A DNA stretch of 64,000 nt from Akanthomyces muscarius (GCF_028009165.1 NC_079244.1:3472001-3536000); one strand, 5' to 3'; shown: positions 43,530-55,212, numbered from the stretch's first letter. Numbers and translations are program-made. Notes: generated by a model not told the origin, from the sequence alone.

Positions 43530-46500
43530 ACGATCACTAAATGAGAAGACGTAGGTCAATATCCAATGTCTCTGCAACGTTCGTTGAAACAGGCAGTGGA
43601 AAGACAGTGCAATTTTTGTGTAGAGAGCGAAAGTAGAAGATTGATGACGTGAAAATAGCTGCCAAACATACCTCACAAGCAACAGCTTTACTTTTAACGA
43701 GGCTGATTAACCGAACGACCGACCGCGAGTGCAGCGAAAATCTGCTTAGAGCCCTTGCAGTTAGCATCAAGACAAAGCAAGGACGTAGAGCCATTGTTGG
43801 CAACGAATTGAGATGAGAAATCACAGGCTCGAAAAAAGCAAAAGCCATAGATAGGGAGAGTGCACGACTGCCAGAGGGAGAGGGGGTGGGTTGAGAGGCA
43901 CCTGAGGGAAGGACGCACCTTTTCCCAGAAGTGGAACAAAAGTCGTGTTGTAGCCGGAGATTTTCGAATGGAGAGTGGCAGAGATAACTGCAAAATTGGA
44001 TAAGAGGGGGAAGCTATCAAGCAAGATGAATGGGAATTGGAAATGGCGTAGAGAGTTGATGTGCGGCCAATGTTTGGTGATGCTATGGAGAAGAGAAGAA
44101 GAAGAAGAGTGGAAGAGAAGACAGCAAGCATGAAAAGGACAGTGGTCGCACGACAAGCGAGATGGCTTACCTAAAAATGAAAGGGCGGCGGTGTCAAGGT
44201 AGTTACGACGCTCAGTATTGAGGCGGCAGGTGGTGAGTATGGAAAAGCAATGGAGACGAGCTTCGCTTGCACGGAATGACGATGGCCGCGGTGCAGAAGA
44301 AGAGCAGGAGTGGCAAGGAAGTTCGATCAGTGCTAACCGAGAGCTCGTGACACGACTGGCTAGGTAGGTAAGGCAGGGCGGTCGGGATCGTTATCGTTTG
44401 CACGCCGGTTGTGAATCGCCAGTCGTGGCAGCTGCGAGGTGTGTGGACGAGTGCCGACGCCTGGCCACGCAACGGATGCTGTTTCCTTTCTGCAACAAAC
44501 TCGGACGACAATGAACGGATGCCAAGACAAGCACCGTGCCAAATTTTCTTCTCAAGAGATCTGATCCCCAATATCAAGAAATTAGGTCTGTACCGTACCC
44601 GTGTAACAGCGTGTCACTTATTTCGCGGGCTACCGTCGCAACACCGAAAAATTGGCAAGACGAATGGCGCAGCACAGAAAGAACCACAAGGCTTCGACAA
44701 TAAGAAGCGAAAGATAAACCAGCCAATCGGTCGAAGAAAGAAACAGCCGCTCCAAATGAATACGAGTAAAAGCGAGGAAAAAGAGGTCGGCAAACGCGCG
44801 ATTGCGAAGGGGTATTGTTGTCGCGTTCGCCAGCTGAGACGTACACAAGTCGGGCTTGTGCGATGACGAACTGTACGCAGGAGAAAATAAAGCAAGGAGT
44901 GGCCGCCTTTGTGCTCAGATACGAATAATTCTGAAGGACACAAACCAGAAAACTGTAAGCTGATCAGTCCGGCAAACGGAGCCCCAAGCTGGATACTAAC
45001 ACTGAGCGGCGCAGATGCGTAAGAAATACAAGAAACAACGGAACGACCAGACGAAATTCAGGATATCGAGCGCGCAAACCAGAAAACGATGCGATTGGGA
45101 TATTCCACGTTTATACGCCGGGCGATTTTATATGAGCGACTCAGATGGAATAGCCGTCCAGCCACCTGCATTGGCACAGGTGGGCAGCCCATAATCGTTC
45201 CTTTTTCCCTGGTTCTCAGACACTTGCCACAGTCGTGATTCACCCCTTGCAAAGGTCAAGGCGCCGACACGCCTCTCCACAGGCAAGACAGGCAACAGGG
45301 TACATTATCTCCCGCAAGAATGCTGTGATATTCATTTTGGACTTGCGTTACGGCATATTTCATCAGCACCGGGCTATATCGCTGCACGGTTCCTTTCCAG
45401 TCATGGACAGAACCCAGCTCAGTAAGCTGCCCACCGACTTTGAGTCTCTCCCCACATGGATTATTCTTTGCTTTGCTGCTAGTTGGCGAGTAGCTAGAGG
45501 AAAAAGGAAAACGACAAACGATCATCATTTCAAGCCAATGGCATATTTCTTTGTCGTGCAGGTATACGGCAGCTCCAAGAGACCACACTTGCTTTTGCTA
45601 CGTATGGCCGAGGTCTTCGCTCATGACAAACACTCGCACTAGTTAGCACTCTAGGTGCAGCCGTCGCCTCTCAGCCTGACGGTCCATACATACAGGCCTG
45701 TGGGCCGACCGTCAACCCCCTCGAAAAAGCAAGCACGGTATCACTTTTCACTGGGAGAGACAATATTGTTGACGCGGGGCTTCTCTTGGACTTTACTAGA
45801 TCTGATGAAACAGGGGGCGACTGTGTCACAAAATACCACAGGATAAAAGAGCAGCCTCGTCCAAGCCATTGGGCTCTGCCTGAGCTGAACACACTAGTTA
45901 CGGGACCTAGTCAACTAGGCATAGGACCCCTGGAACGGCGACAAGCTGGAATTCGGGCAAACTAAATGTCATGTTTATTCGTCGAGTTTCGCCGATGAGA
46001 GCGCCGCGGTACAATGAAGCTCAAGACCAATAACACCCAATTCAGTCTTGTGGCGCTCTCGATTTATACACGGGGGACCAAGCTTGAAGGAGATGCAATG
46101 CATCTTGCGCAGCCTTTTGCGAGCGTCTTTCCTTTTCTTCGTTCGGGGGAGTAATACTTAAACCATTTACACACTGCAGGTAGGAAGATGGAGGAGTAAG
46201 CCACCAGTCAATACCCTTGTGTAGATTGCTGCACGCCATGGCCATCGCGAGCCACCAGACGCAACCCGCACCGTGGGCCGTGCCCCGTGCCTTTGCGGGG
46301 AGGCCCTCCCGTCAATCACCATCCCATCTGCATAGTCCGAGTGGAAATCTGTTCTTTCATTAGACGAAGCTGACATCTTGGACTTGGCAACTTGCTGCAA
46401 CTCGACGCTAATACGACATTCTTTACCAAACACCGATGATTTTATACGTCTTGCGACCTTCGGAATCAAAGGATCCCCTTCAGTCGTAGGCGAGGCGAAC

Positions 46501-47344
46501 CAAGCTTCCCTCTTGCTCGTCAACACGTAGTTTATAGGCGCCCGTACACTCCGGAGTAGAGACGTTGCTGCTATTTTGCAATGTCGCTTCGGTGAATTTT
46601 GCTCCTAGCGCACGCAGAGTCGGCCCATGTTTCATTCTCTACATAGCTAGGGCGGAGGAAATATGACGATGACGCCCTCCACAAACGTGACAGACTCCAG
46701 AACCGGGTCTCGAAATATTCGGTGGCTTTCGTATTGCGTTGGCAATGTGCCGTCAAATTCATAGAAATTTTTGCATTCCTCCGAATTGGCCCCCAAGGGT
46801 CGCGATGCCCGCTGTCCTGCTTCTGTTGGACCAGGGTCTTGTGGCAACACTTTGTCTTGGAGGTTGAAACCTCCCATTTGTGCCGGCATCTTTTTTTCTT
46901 TTTTTTCCTTCTTTTGCTTTCTAGAAAATTAGCCAAATTAAAATCGAAGCTATGTTCCCCTCCATTGGATGTCGCAGCCATATATCGACTGTTTTGGTTT
47001 TCATTTAAAACGCCCCATTCCGCGCCGCCCATGCCCCGGAATCGGAATACTTTCCACCTTGTGGCTGCGCGCGGATGTGCCCGCAGCCGTCCCGGTCGCG
47101 GGACTGAGAGCGGCACTACACTTTCAATTATGAGAGGCAATACGCCAAGTGTAAAGAAAAAAAAACATATTACCATCTACTTGATATGACGAACCAATAA
47201 ATACGTTTTGAAACCAAGTCTATGAGCGTCCCTCATCATGCTGCCCTCCCACCCAAATCCTTCTCATTATATACGATCGTTTTATTCTCTTCCAGTCCAC
47301 GCAAAGGCGGGGAAAACAGTCTTCATGTATCAAAATTGTCGCAT
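43530..47344. other. 3.8-kb stretch without a supported gene
   Basis: This lies between the start of the RRM gene (minus) and the stop codon of the P450 reductase gene (minus). The first 650 bases contain sequences resembling splice sites on the minus strand (for example AG/GTAAGCC at about 44173-44165), so the RRM transcript may have a spliced 5' UTR. The remaining frames (e.g. minus-strand 46571-47176) are of low complexity or lack family likeness. I see no tRNA, 5S rRNA or transposon signature. Confidence 0.4.
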
Positions 47345-49499
47345 CTAAGACCAAACGTCCTCCTGTAGAATTGAATCGGTTAGCTTTGAGAGTCTTGAAG
47401 CCAGAAAAAGGCGGAGAACAGAGAAAGTCATGGTCAGAACGTACCTGGTACTGGTTGGCGGCTCTCATCGACTTGACAACCTCCTCGGCCTTGGCAGGAG
47501 TAATTTTGCGGTTTTCGGCGATGATTTGGGCGAGCGTCGTGTTGACCTCGCGGGCCATGCGGGCCGCGTCACCGCAGACGTAAAAGAGCGCCTTCTTCTG
47601 GAGCAGCGCGTTGACCTCCTCGCTCTTCTCCTTGAGGCGGTGTTGGACGTAGACCTTCTTGGCCGTGTCGCGGGAAAAGGCCGTGACGAGCTCAAACGCG
47701 TCGCCGAGGGCCTCCTTGTACTCGGCCCACTCGCTCTCGTACAGGTAGTCTTCCTTGGCGTTGCGGCTGCCAAAGAAGAGCAACGTCTTGCCGACCTCGA
47801 CACCGTCGCGGGCCTGCTTGGCGCGCTCCTGGACAAACGCGCGGAACGGTGCGACGCCGGTGCCGGGACCAATCATGATGATGGGACGGCTCGGGTCCGA
47901 GGGGAGCTTGAAGTTGGAGTGGCGGATGTGCACGGGCAGGTGGGTGCCGGTGTGGCGGGATCGAGGGCCGGCAATCTGGTAGGTGAGGTCGTAGGCGTCC
48001 GACTTAGCGCCTTTGTTGAACTTGTCGGCGAGGGCGGCAAGGTAGTGGGTGGCGACGCCGCGGAAAGGCGCCTCCTGGGAGGGTAGCACCTGGGTCTCGA
48101 CGACGGCGGTGATGGCGACCTTTTTGGGCTGGACGAGGGACGAGGACGAGATGGAGTAGTAGCGCGGCTGGAGCTTGTTGAGGCCTTCAATGAAGGCAGA
48201 GAAGGGGATCTTGTCCCACGTCGCGCCCTCGCCGAGGACGGTGAGGAACTGGGCAATGTTATAGAAGGAGTGGCCAGTCTTTTCGTGGAAGTAGTCCTTG
48301 TCGCTTCCGAGGCGCGTCATCTCGGCCTTGATCTTCTCAGTGGGCGAAAAGGGGGCGAGAGTCGATATCATCTGGCGAGAAACGGGGGCGCAAATCTCCA
48401 TGTGGTAGCGGGCAATGGCATCGTAGGTGGTCGGCGTAGGGAAAGGGACCTTGGCGGTGGGTTCGAGGGCCTTGATGCTGATGACGTGGTTGCGCTTCTC
48501 CGTGAGGCCGAGGGTCTTGAGGAACAGGTCAACCTGGAAGCCAGCGTTTGAAGGCCAGACGGCAATGTGGTCACCGGTCTGATAGGTCAGATTGGAGCCA
48601 GAAACGTCGATTTCCATGTGCAGGCAGCTGCGGTCCTTGGACTTGAAGAGCTCACGCGACTCGGCGACCTCGGCGGTGTAGGGGTTCTGCGCATTGAAAG
48701 GACCCTTGGGAGTACCCTGGAGGTAACCCTTGTTGGGCTCACCGAGGTAGACTTCTTCGGAATCGGCAGTGAGGGTTTCGCGGTCGACAATGGAAAAGGT
48801 GGGCTCGTAGATGGCCTCGCGCTCCTCCAGACCCATGCTCTCGGCGAGCGCAGACCACATGGGATCCTTCCAGGCGAGGAAGTCCTCTTCCATGGTGCCA
48901 GCGCCGTCATCTCCTTCGCCGGCGACGCCAATGCGGGTAGCGCCAAGCTTGGTGAGGCTCTCGTCGACCCGGCGGACCACGGAGTTGTAGTGTTCGTAGG
49001 TGTTGTTGCCGAGACCGAAGGCGACGTACTTGAGGTTTTCGAGGGAGCTGCCGTTGGAGAAGGAGACATCGTCGCTGCGGATGTGCTCGTAGAATTCGAC
49101 AGCGTTATCGGTGGGCTCACCCTCACCGTAGGTAGCGAGGACGAACATGACAATCTTGTCCGAGGGGAACTCGTCGAGGTTCTCAAAGTCGTAGTCCTCC
49201 AGATCGGCGACCATGGTGTTGAGACCGTAACGGCTCTTGCCCTCCTTGGCGAGACGCGAGGCATAGTCCTCGGCGGTGCCGGTCTGGGAGCCGTAGAAGA
49301 CAATGCAGTTCTTGTTGGTCTCGTCCATCTTCTCGATGAAGTTCCTGGTGCGCCCCGTCTTTTGGCCGGCGTTGGCCGCAAAGGAGCTGGCGTAGGGGTC
49401 CTTGACGACGCCCCATAGCGAGCCCTTGGTGAAGTAGGCAATGGTGCCCAGGAGGATAACTCCCAGGACTAGGAGGTCGAGAGTGTCGAGCTCGGCCAT
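47345..49499 (-). CDS. NADPH-cytochrome P450 reductase
   Basis: Two exons, 49499-47445 and 47362-47345, give 690 residues. The N-terminal anchor is LLVLGVILLGTIAYF (about 9-23), which fixes the protein in the ER membrane. The FMN-binding flavodoxin domain carries YGSQTGTAEDYA (about 69-80) and VLATYGEGEPTDNA. The FAD region has RYYSISSS, and the NADPH region has IGPGTGVAPFRAF and FYVCGDAARMA. The tiny last exon encodes EDVWS, restoring the conserved C-terminus whose Trp stacks on FAD. Without splicing the 82-bp intron the frame runs on to 47220, giving a false tail. The enzyme passes electrons from NADPH to all microsomal P450s and to sterol-pathway enzymes. The start is fixed by MAELDTLDL, which directly precedes the anchor. 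Confidence 0.96.
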
Positions 49500-51821
49500 T
49501 GCGACGGTATGGGAGAACCGGAGAAGAAGCGGCGGCGGCGGCGGAGGAGGGACAAAAGGAGAGGCGACGACAAGGCTATATTCAGGGTGTCCGAGTGCGG
49601 CGAACCTCCTATATGGGCGACAATGAGGGTTTCTCGAGATTGGAGCAACAGAGGGGAGGAAGAAGGGACGGAAGGAGGAGACGCTTATGTGGACTCCAGG
49701 CACCGGGTAACTATTTCACTCTACTCAGATCAGGGAGGGAGTGGAGGATTTTTGAGGACGGCGCAGGCAGGTTGTTCGGTGGGCGAGGTTAGTCGATGCT
49801 GGACTGGGATTCCCGAAGAGGCCAGGTGGAGTGGGCTGATGGGCGAGAAAAAAAATCCAGGGCCCGGCCGGAACGCTAAGCTGGCATGACACCGCCGACG
49901 GCACAATAATTAGAGCTGATCGGCATACGTCAGTCGCAGCAATCAGAGATATCATCAACGTTGGCCTGCATGCATTCAGTTTGTCTCTCAGATGTCCTTG
50001 ATAGCAAGACTCGATACCCCGGATCTTGACCCGCGTGGGGATCGCATCCCGTCATGTCCATCAACGAAACAGGCGAGTCAACAGTCAACTGGAACTAGGC
50101 CTCGCTCGCCCTTCTGTCAGACATCAGATTGTCCTGGGCTGTACGACGGCCAAAGAATACGTACAGGCTCATCATACCGCTGCGTGCCGCTGCAAAAGCC
50201 GCTGTTCGGCCAGCCAGCCCTGCCGGTGTGCCCGGGTAGGCTGAGACTTTAGCGGAGCTGCTACTGTGCATGACAAGGTGTGATTACTGGAGTCTTTGGC
50301 TGGAGGCTGGCTGGCTTGCTTGCTGGCTTACCAGAAAAGGCTTGTATCTCCGGTCCTGCTCCAAAAGAGTATGCGTTACGTTCTCACGTTGAAGCCGTCG
50401 CAGAGCTCTTCAACCTCGCAACTATTATTTACAACAATAAACGTCGCCATTCTGGCAGAGCGTCTAGGCGACAAACAACTTCTAGGCCCAACACGCAGGC
50501 TGACTGCGTAAACACGCAACATGTGATTATTGCGGCTTTCCAGCACATTCTACCCGGTGCCGGCGCATGTACTAAGACAGACAGGGCGGCGGAAGCCACG
50601 CCATTCCTGGGCCATCGCAGCGACACACAGCGGGCAAACTTTTGGTCGCATCTGACTGTACTCCGATTCCGAGATCGAAGCGCCCTATCTGCTTATCGAC
50701 CTGTAAATGCGATGCGCTGGTATCAGGCGATACTGGCGACGCCAAATATCATCAAATGTGCAAACTCTGCCTGGTGCGCTGCGCCTGTGGCTTGCCTGAC
50801 GCTGGATTACCGATGATGCGGGCTCGCATTTCCGAGTATTGTCCTCACGGAAACCGCATCTTGATTAGACGTATCCGTACCGGTGCCTGTACCGGCCGCC
50901 CACAAAAGGCTCCGGGCCTTGGGTAACCGAAGGGGGGCGCCACCAGAGTCGCCAGTTGGCTATGCGAGTACGGTACGGCTGTCGCACACTACAGGCCCGC
51001 CAACCCACAAGTCCCTCGGGCGCGGGGACTCAAAATTGTAGCCTCTTCGCCCGTTCCCCGGCTCGAAACTGGCTACAAAGGGGCGAGCCACCGCCCAGCG
51101 ATTCACAAGTTTGCGGGTACAATGGTGACATGTGAAAAACAGAAAGATCACACGACTACCTACCAGGCACGGCTGCAACTCATCCAAAACAAAGGCTATA
51201 TGCTTCGGGCTGGGGCATAGTTACTAACGACGTAACTGCGTTCCCCAGTTCCGGTCTCTCGGACTCTGCTGAGGCTCGACATTCCGATCTCAACTCCCGC
51301 GCGTGCGGAGTGCAACTGTGTCGGGGCCCGGCGCCGCCCCTGTTTTTTCCTCGACGCATAGTCTCGGCAAGGTCAACGGGAACTGCATCGCGGACGAGAT
51401 GAGCCTGATATCAGAAGGCGTTGCCTTGCGGCTCTTTGTTAGTGTGAATATCTGCGCCGCCGCGTTAATCCAATCGCATAACTTCCTTGCAGACCCGAGT
51501 ACAGTTGCCGGTACTCTGGAGCCTTCTGCGTGGTGGACGACATGTCGCATGCCGTCCTGGCATCTATGCATTATTTCGCAGCAAATTCGCAATCCTGGAG
51601 CAGAGCCGGCCGCAAGGGACGCTGCATGGCAAGGCCGTCGTGAACGCAACCTGGCAAATCCCACCGCGTGAATAAAATCGAGGGCCACACAGGATGAAAA
51701 CCTCTACAGCGGTCCTTGGTTGAAAGTGCCGAGCAAAAAAGGGCCTAAGGGGTCATTGCAGAGCGTAGAGTCATTTTTGCGCATACTCGTACCAATGTAT
51801 CTGCAAGCTACAGTCATCACC
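49500..51821. other. Gene-poor stretch: reductase promoter and unassigned sequence
   Basis: The first few hundred bases upstream of 49499 should be the reductase promoter and 5' UTR; purine repeats (GGCGGC, GAGGAG) lie at about 49525-49560. Beyond about 50000 I find no supportable gene. The longest plus-strand frame (50280-50816) shows no domain, motif or splice logic. Together with the broken deiminase gene to its right this looks like decaying accessory DNA. Confidence 0.4.
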
Positions 51822-52838
51822 TCAGACAAGAGGAACCTCCTGCAAGACGCAATGTATACCGCCGCCAAGCATGCCTGCCCGCGCATTCACCGTCAAACTT
51901 CTCTCTCAGAAACGCCTTGCGCACCGTCTCCAGCGCCGCCGCATCCGTCTCTTCATCGCCAAACTGGGATAGTAACACGCCGCCATCCACCTGCAGATAG
52001 TTGGCGTAGCTAAAGACGGCGCGATACCCGGCGGCATTGTCCGCCTTGAGCCGGCCCCGGGTTTCCTTATCCTTGACCACGACGTCAAACCGCGGCTCCA
52101 ACACGTCGAAAATCCTCGAGCGGCCGGCCGTGCGCATCCGTCGCGGCGCTCAGGCTCCGGCGCGCCTCCCGTTGCCCCGCGATCCACGCCGCGTCCTCCT
52201 TGCTTCCATCGTCGCCGGGCTGCTCGCGCGAGTTGGCAAAGAGCACGGCGCCGGGGCGGACGAACCGCGCTACGGCATCAATGTGGAAATCGGTGACGCC
52301 GAGGCCCTTGACGCGCCCGGCACCCAGAGCACCTTTTGAATACCAAGGGTGCGGCTGAGCTCGGCCTCGATCTGCGTGCGCGTCTGGCCCGGGTTGCGGT
52401 TGTCGTTGAGGATGAAGCTCTCGCTGGCGATGAGCGTGACGTGGCCGTCGGCCTCGATGGCGCCGCCCTCGGTGGTAATGGAGGCGGATGATCGCGGAAT
52501 GTCGAGATGCGCGAGAAGAGGCTTGGCAAACTGGTTGCTCGCTTCTCTGTAACATATAATTCCCCCGACTTTAGAGTTGAAGTCGACGCCGTAGAGCTGG
52601 CCGTCATCGTCGCTCAGTGTAAATGTCGGCGCGATGTCCTGCATCCACATGCCGAGGCCGCCAGTACTGAAAGTAAAGACATCGATGCGTTGGGCAGCTG
52701 TGACATTGCTCCCAGAGCAGCGTTTTTTGCTTGTTCGAGAAACGTTTGGTCAGCGACCAGGCTCAGAGGCTCGAATCGCGCCTGGTACACGTTATCGCGC
52801 GGAAATGAGCGAGCCAATCTCACGGAACGTAGTACCAA
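51822..52838 (-). pseudogene. Frameshifted agmatine-deiminase-like (PPAD family) relic
   Basis: Family motifs appear in order on the minus strand but in changing frames. An N-terminal ARFEPLSLV...EQAKNAA segment (52838 to about 52700) is in one frame. A second frame has RIDVFTF, MWMQDIAPTF, GVDFN, TEGGAIEADG, SFILNDNRNPGQTR and VLWVPG (to about 52322). A third frame has KGLGVTDFHIDAVARF (to about 52110). The second frame then resumes with IFDVLEP and SYANYLQVDGGVLLSQFGD (to about 51905). The first frame returns for TVNARAGMLGGGIHCVLQ, with a natural stop at 51822-51824. The catalytic GGGIHC motif (51849-51866) and DFHID are still readable. The joins are abrupt, with no room for introns, so at least four indels are needed. 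Intact members hydrolyse agmatine to N-carbamoylputrescine. The conserved NFNGWG segment is also degraded. I call it a full-length but dead copy; sequencing indels are the alternative. Confidence 0.75.
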
Positions 52839-53487
52839 ACGAACAAAGAATTGCCCTTGATCTATGAAAAAACGCCCTAATGATTTTCTGCTTTTTTTTT
52901 TTTTTTTTTGGCGCCCATTGATTTACCAAGTCCAGAATCAAAAGGCAACACAGTGAATAGCGTACTGAGTAGACATTTCAAATCATTATTTCCATGCTCT
53001 GATCTCGAAGAATTCAATATGCAAGTAGATGACAACATCTCAAGACAAGGAACAAGACAGGAAATCATATCGACACCCTCAAAACGTTCTCAAGCGGTAA
53101 TTAGTGAGGCTCATTTAGTCTAATTGTCTTGCTTTCCGGCGAAGGTGCCATCGATACTCGCAGCTGTCTCCATGACACCATTCCACCCTCGATAAATTTA
53201 GAAAGCGACCTAAAATGCAAATATAACAACAACAATAAAGAAATAAGAAGACTAACAACAATACAATATAAAAGGTCTAGTCACGAAATTAGCGCGTGTG
53301 CGCAGAATATGGTTGGCCAGATTAGCGTGTGATGGACGCGCGCGACAGATGAGGCCCAAATGAGAATAAGCCGAGAGAGAACCTGTCTCGGCTGAAGCCG
53401 AAGGCGCAACCGTCAACCCCCTTCCAACACGACGACATCATTTTCTCTCGAGGATAACACTTGTTCCTTTCAAAATCAGCTCACAAC
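52839..53487. other. Intergenic region with an 18-base T-tract
   Basis: About 650 bp upstream of the acyltransferase gene. It starts with a pure T-tract and continues AT-rich (around 53210-53290), with GC content rising near the start codon. The last 100 bases probably act as the core promoter of the acyltransferase. No reading frame of note. Confidence 0.45.
52892..52909. repeat. Poly(T) tract
   Basis: Eighteen consecutive T residues on the plus strand, 54 bases beyond the 5' boundary of the deiminase relic. This is directly visible; the cause is unknown. Confidence 0.95.
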
Positions 53488-55035
53488 ATGTCGTCGGGAG
53501 CCGATGACGATGACGTCTACCCCACCGGGCGCATCGACAACGCCCTGACCCTCAAGCCCATGATCCTGTCCATCACGCTGCGCTTCAACGACGTCCTTGA
53601 CGCCTCGCGTCTGCACGCCGCCCTCTGCACGCTCCTCTCCACGGGTAACTGGCGGCGTCTAGGCGGCCGTCTGCGCAAGCCCCTCGCGTCATCCCCCTCA
53701 CAGACGCTCGAGGTTCACGTCCCGCGCGCCTTCACCGCGTCGCGGCCCCCCGTCGCCTTTTCCCACGAGGACCTGTCCGACACGCCCGTCGCCCAGCACC
53801 CCCTCGGGAAGGATCTCCCCGACGTCGATGGCACAGCGACGGCGACGGCGGGGCTGTTTCATCCCGGAGAGCACTTTCGCGACTTTGCAGCGGCGCCCGC
53901 GTTTCCAGACACCATCGACGGCTTCGTCGACAGAGACGTGCCCGTGGTGTCGCTGCGTGTGACGAATTTCCAGGATGCGACGCTCGTGGCCGTCGGCGTG
54001 CCGCATCTGCTCTTCGACGCCATGGCGCTCGGCGAGCTGCTGCGCGCGTGGTCGCTCGTCCTCGCGGGGAGGCAGGACGAGGTGCCGCCCGTGGTCGGCG
54101 CGCGCTCCGACATCCTCTACGACGCGGCGGACCCGGCGCGCCGCCAGCCAGGCGAGGAGCCGTGGGTGCTGCGGGACGTGTACCTCGTCGGCTTCTCGTT
54201 CCTGCTGTTCGTGATGCGTTTCCTCTGGGGCGTGCTCACCGAGCGCACGATTGAGGGGCGCGTCGTCTTCATGCCCAAGCACGTCCTCGCCAAGCTACGC
54301 GCCTCGGCCCTCGCCGACATCGCGGATGGTCCCAGCGCAACAGCAAGCTGGGTCAGCGAGGGCGACGTGCTTTTTGCGTGGGTCTCGCGCGTCGTCTCCC
54401 TCGGCCAGGGCCGCTGGCCGCGCCCTCTCAACGGCATCAACGCCGTCAACCTGCGCGGCCGGCTCCCCGAGACGACCGCCCCGTCTGGCGCCGGCGGGGC
54501 CGTGTACGCCGGCAACTTTGTTACCTCCAGCTTCATGCCCGTGTCCGTCGCCGAGGCCCGCGGCCCGCTGGGCCTCGTGGCCGCCAAGTACCGCGCCGCG
54601 CTCACCGCGCAGATGACGCCGCAGCAGGCGCTGTGGACGCTGCGCGCGTCGCGCACGGCCGTCGACAAGGGCCAGGACGCCAGCGTGGTCTGCGGGGCGC
54701 CGCCGACGGGGGAGCTCTTCAGCATGACCAACTGGCTCAAGGCCGACATTGCGGGCTCGGCCGAATTTGCGCCAGCGGTGCTGCTGCCGGCGGGCAGGGA
54801 GGATGGGCAGGGTGGTGGTGGGAATGTGAGCAAGCAGCAGAAGAAGCATGTGCCGGGGAGGATCGTGTACGTGCACGCGCAGCTGCACGCGCAGTCGGCC
54901 ACGATCAGGAACACGCTCGGTGTGGTCGGCAAGGACCAGGACGGCAATGTCTGGATGCAGGGCTTCTTCCCGCCGCGGACGTGGGATGTCGTGCGCAAGG
55001 AGCTGGACGAGCTCAACGAAAAATATGCAGAATAA
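53488..55035 (+). CDS. BAHD-like acyltransferase (transferase family)
   Basis: A single exon of 515 residues starting at MSSGADDDD. The first ATG in the frame is at 53488; upstream codons are non-ATG. The diagnostic acyltransferase motif HxxxD is H173-LLF-D177 within GVPHLLFDAMALGELLRAW, as in BAHD and trichothecene-3-O-acetyltransferase-like enzymes. A hydrophobic stretch LVGFSFLLFVMRFLWGVL (about 231-248) sits between the two halves. The second half has the GNAVN/NLRGRLP-type strand (INAVNLRGRLP), and SMTNWLKADIAG sits where SSW...DFG is expected. The DFGWG motif of plant members is not present. It should transfer an acyl group from an acyl-CoA to an alcohol or amine; the substrate is unknown. 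GC content is very high. It sits next to a decayed gene and far from any backbone biosynthetic gene. Confidence 0.8.
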   Translation: MSSGADDDDVYPTGRIDNALTLKPMILSITLRFNDVLDASRLHAALCTLLSTGNWRRLGGRLRKPLASSPSQTLEVHVPRAFTASRPPVAFSHEDLSDTPVAQHPLGKDLPDVDGTATATAGLFHPGEHFRDFAAAPAFPDTIDGFVDRDVPVVSLRVTNFQDATLVAVGVPHLLFDAMALGELLRAWSLVLAGRQDEVPPVVGARSDILYDAADPARRQPGEEPWVLRDVYLVGFSFLLFVMRFLWGVLTERTIEGRVVFMPKHVLAKLRASALADIADGPSATASWVSEGDVLFAWVSRVVSLGQGRWPRPLNGINAVNLRGRLPETTAPSGAGGAVYAGNFVTSSFMPVSVAEARGPLGLVAAKYRAALTAQMTPQQALWTLRASRTAVDKGQDASVVCGAPPTGELFSMTNWLKADIAGSAEFAPAVLLPAGREDGQGGGGNVSKQQKKHVPGRIVYVHAQLHAQSATIRNTLGVVGKDQDGNVWMQGFFPPRTWDVVRKELDELNEKYAE

Positions 55036-55212
55036 GCATATGCGTATTTTGGGACGATATAATAACAATTATATGGACAGGTGAAAGCATGGCTGGGCTT
55101 CGTGTGGTCACTGTTGTCGCGATTTGTCTGGTATTCATCCATCATCACATAGGCTGATGACGCAAACAAATAATAACGTTATTGAGCAAACTACATAGAA
55201 TATATGGTGCAT

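Noticed and set aside
43694..44131. 145-residue minus-strand frame with a signal-peptide-like start
   Set aside because: T/C-rich leader DNA readily makes Leu/Ser-rich N-termini. It lacks family likeness and probably belongs to the 5' UTR region of the RRM gene.
46571..47176. 201-residue minus-strand frame just beyond the reductase stop codon
   Set aside because: Contains a Lys run from an A-tract and no recognisable domain. Not supported.
48567..49418. 283-residue plus-strand frame opposite the P450 reductase
   Set aside because: An antisense shadow; the minus strand carries the full flavodoxin domain there.
50280..50816. 178-residue plus-strand frame in the gene-poor stretch
   Set aside because: No motif, no neighbouring exons with coding character, and composition like the surrounding non-coding DNA.
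52892..52909. Poly(T) tract read as the poly(A) tail of a retroposed copy
   Set aside because: On the minus strand the A-run lies upstream of the deiminase relic's 5' end, not after its stop codon, so it does not fit a processed retrocopy. No target-site duplication was seen.
53461..53487. Extended N-terminus of the acyltransferase starting at TTG
   Set aside because: Nuclear fungal genes very rarely start at TTG, and an ATG in good position follows at 53488.
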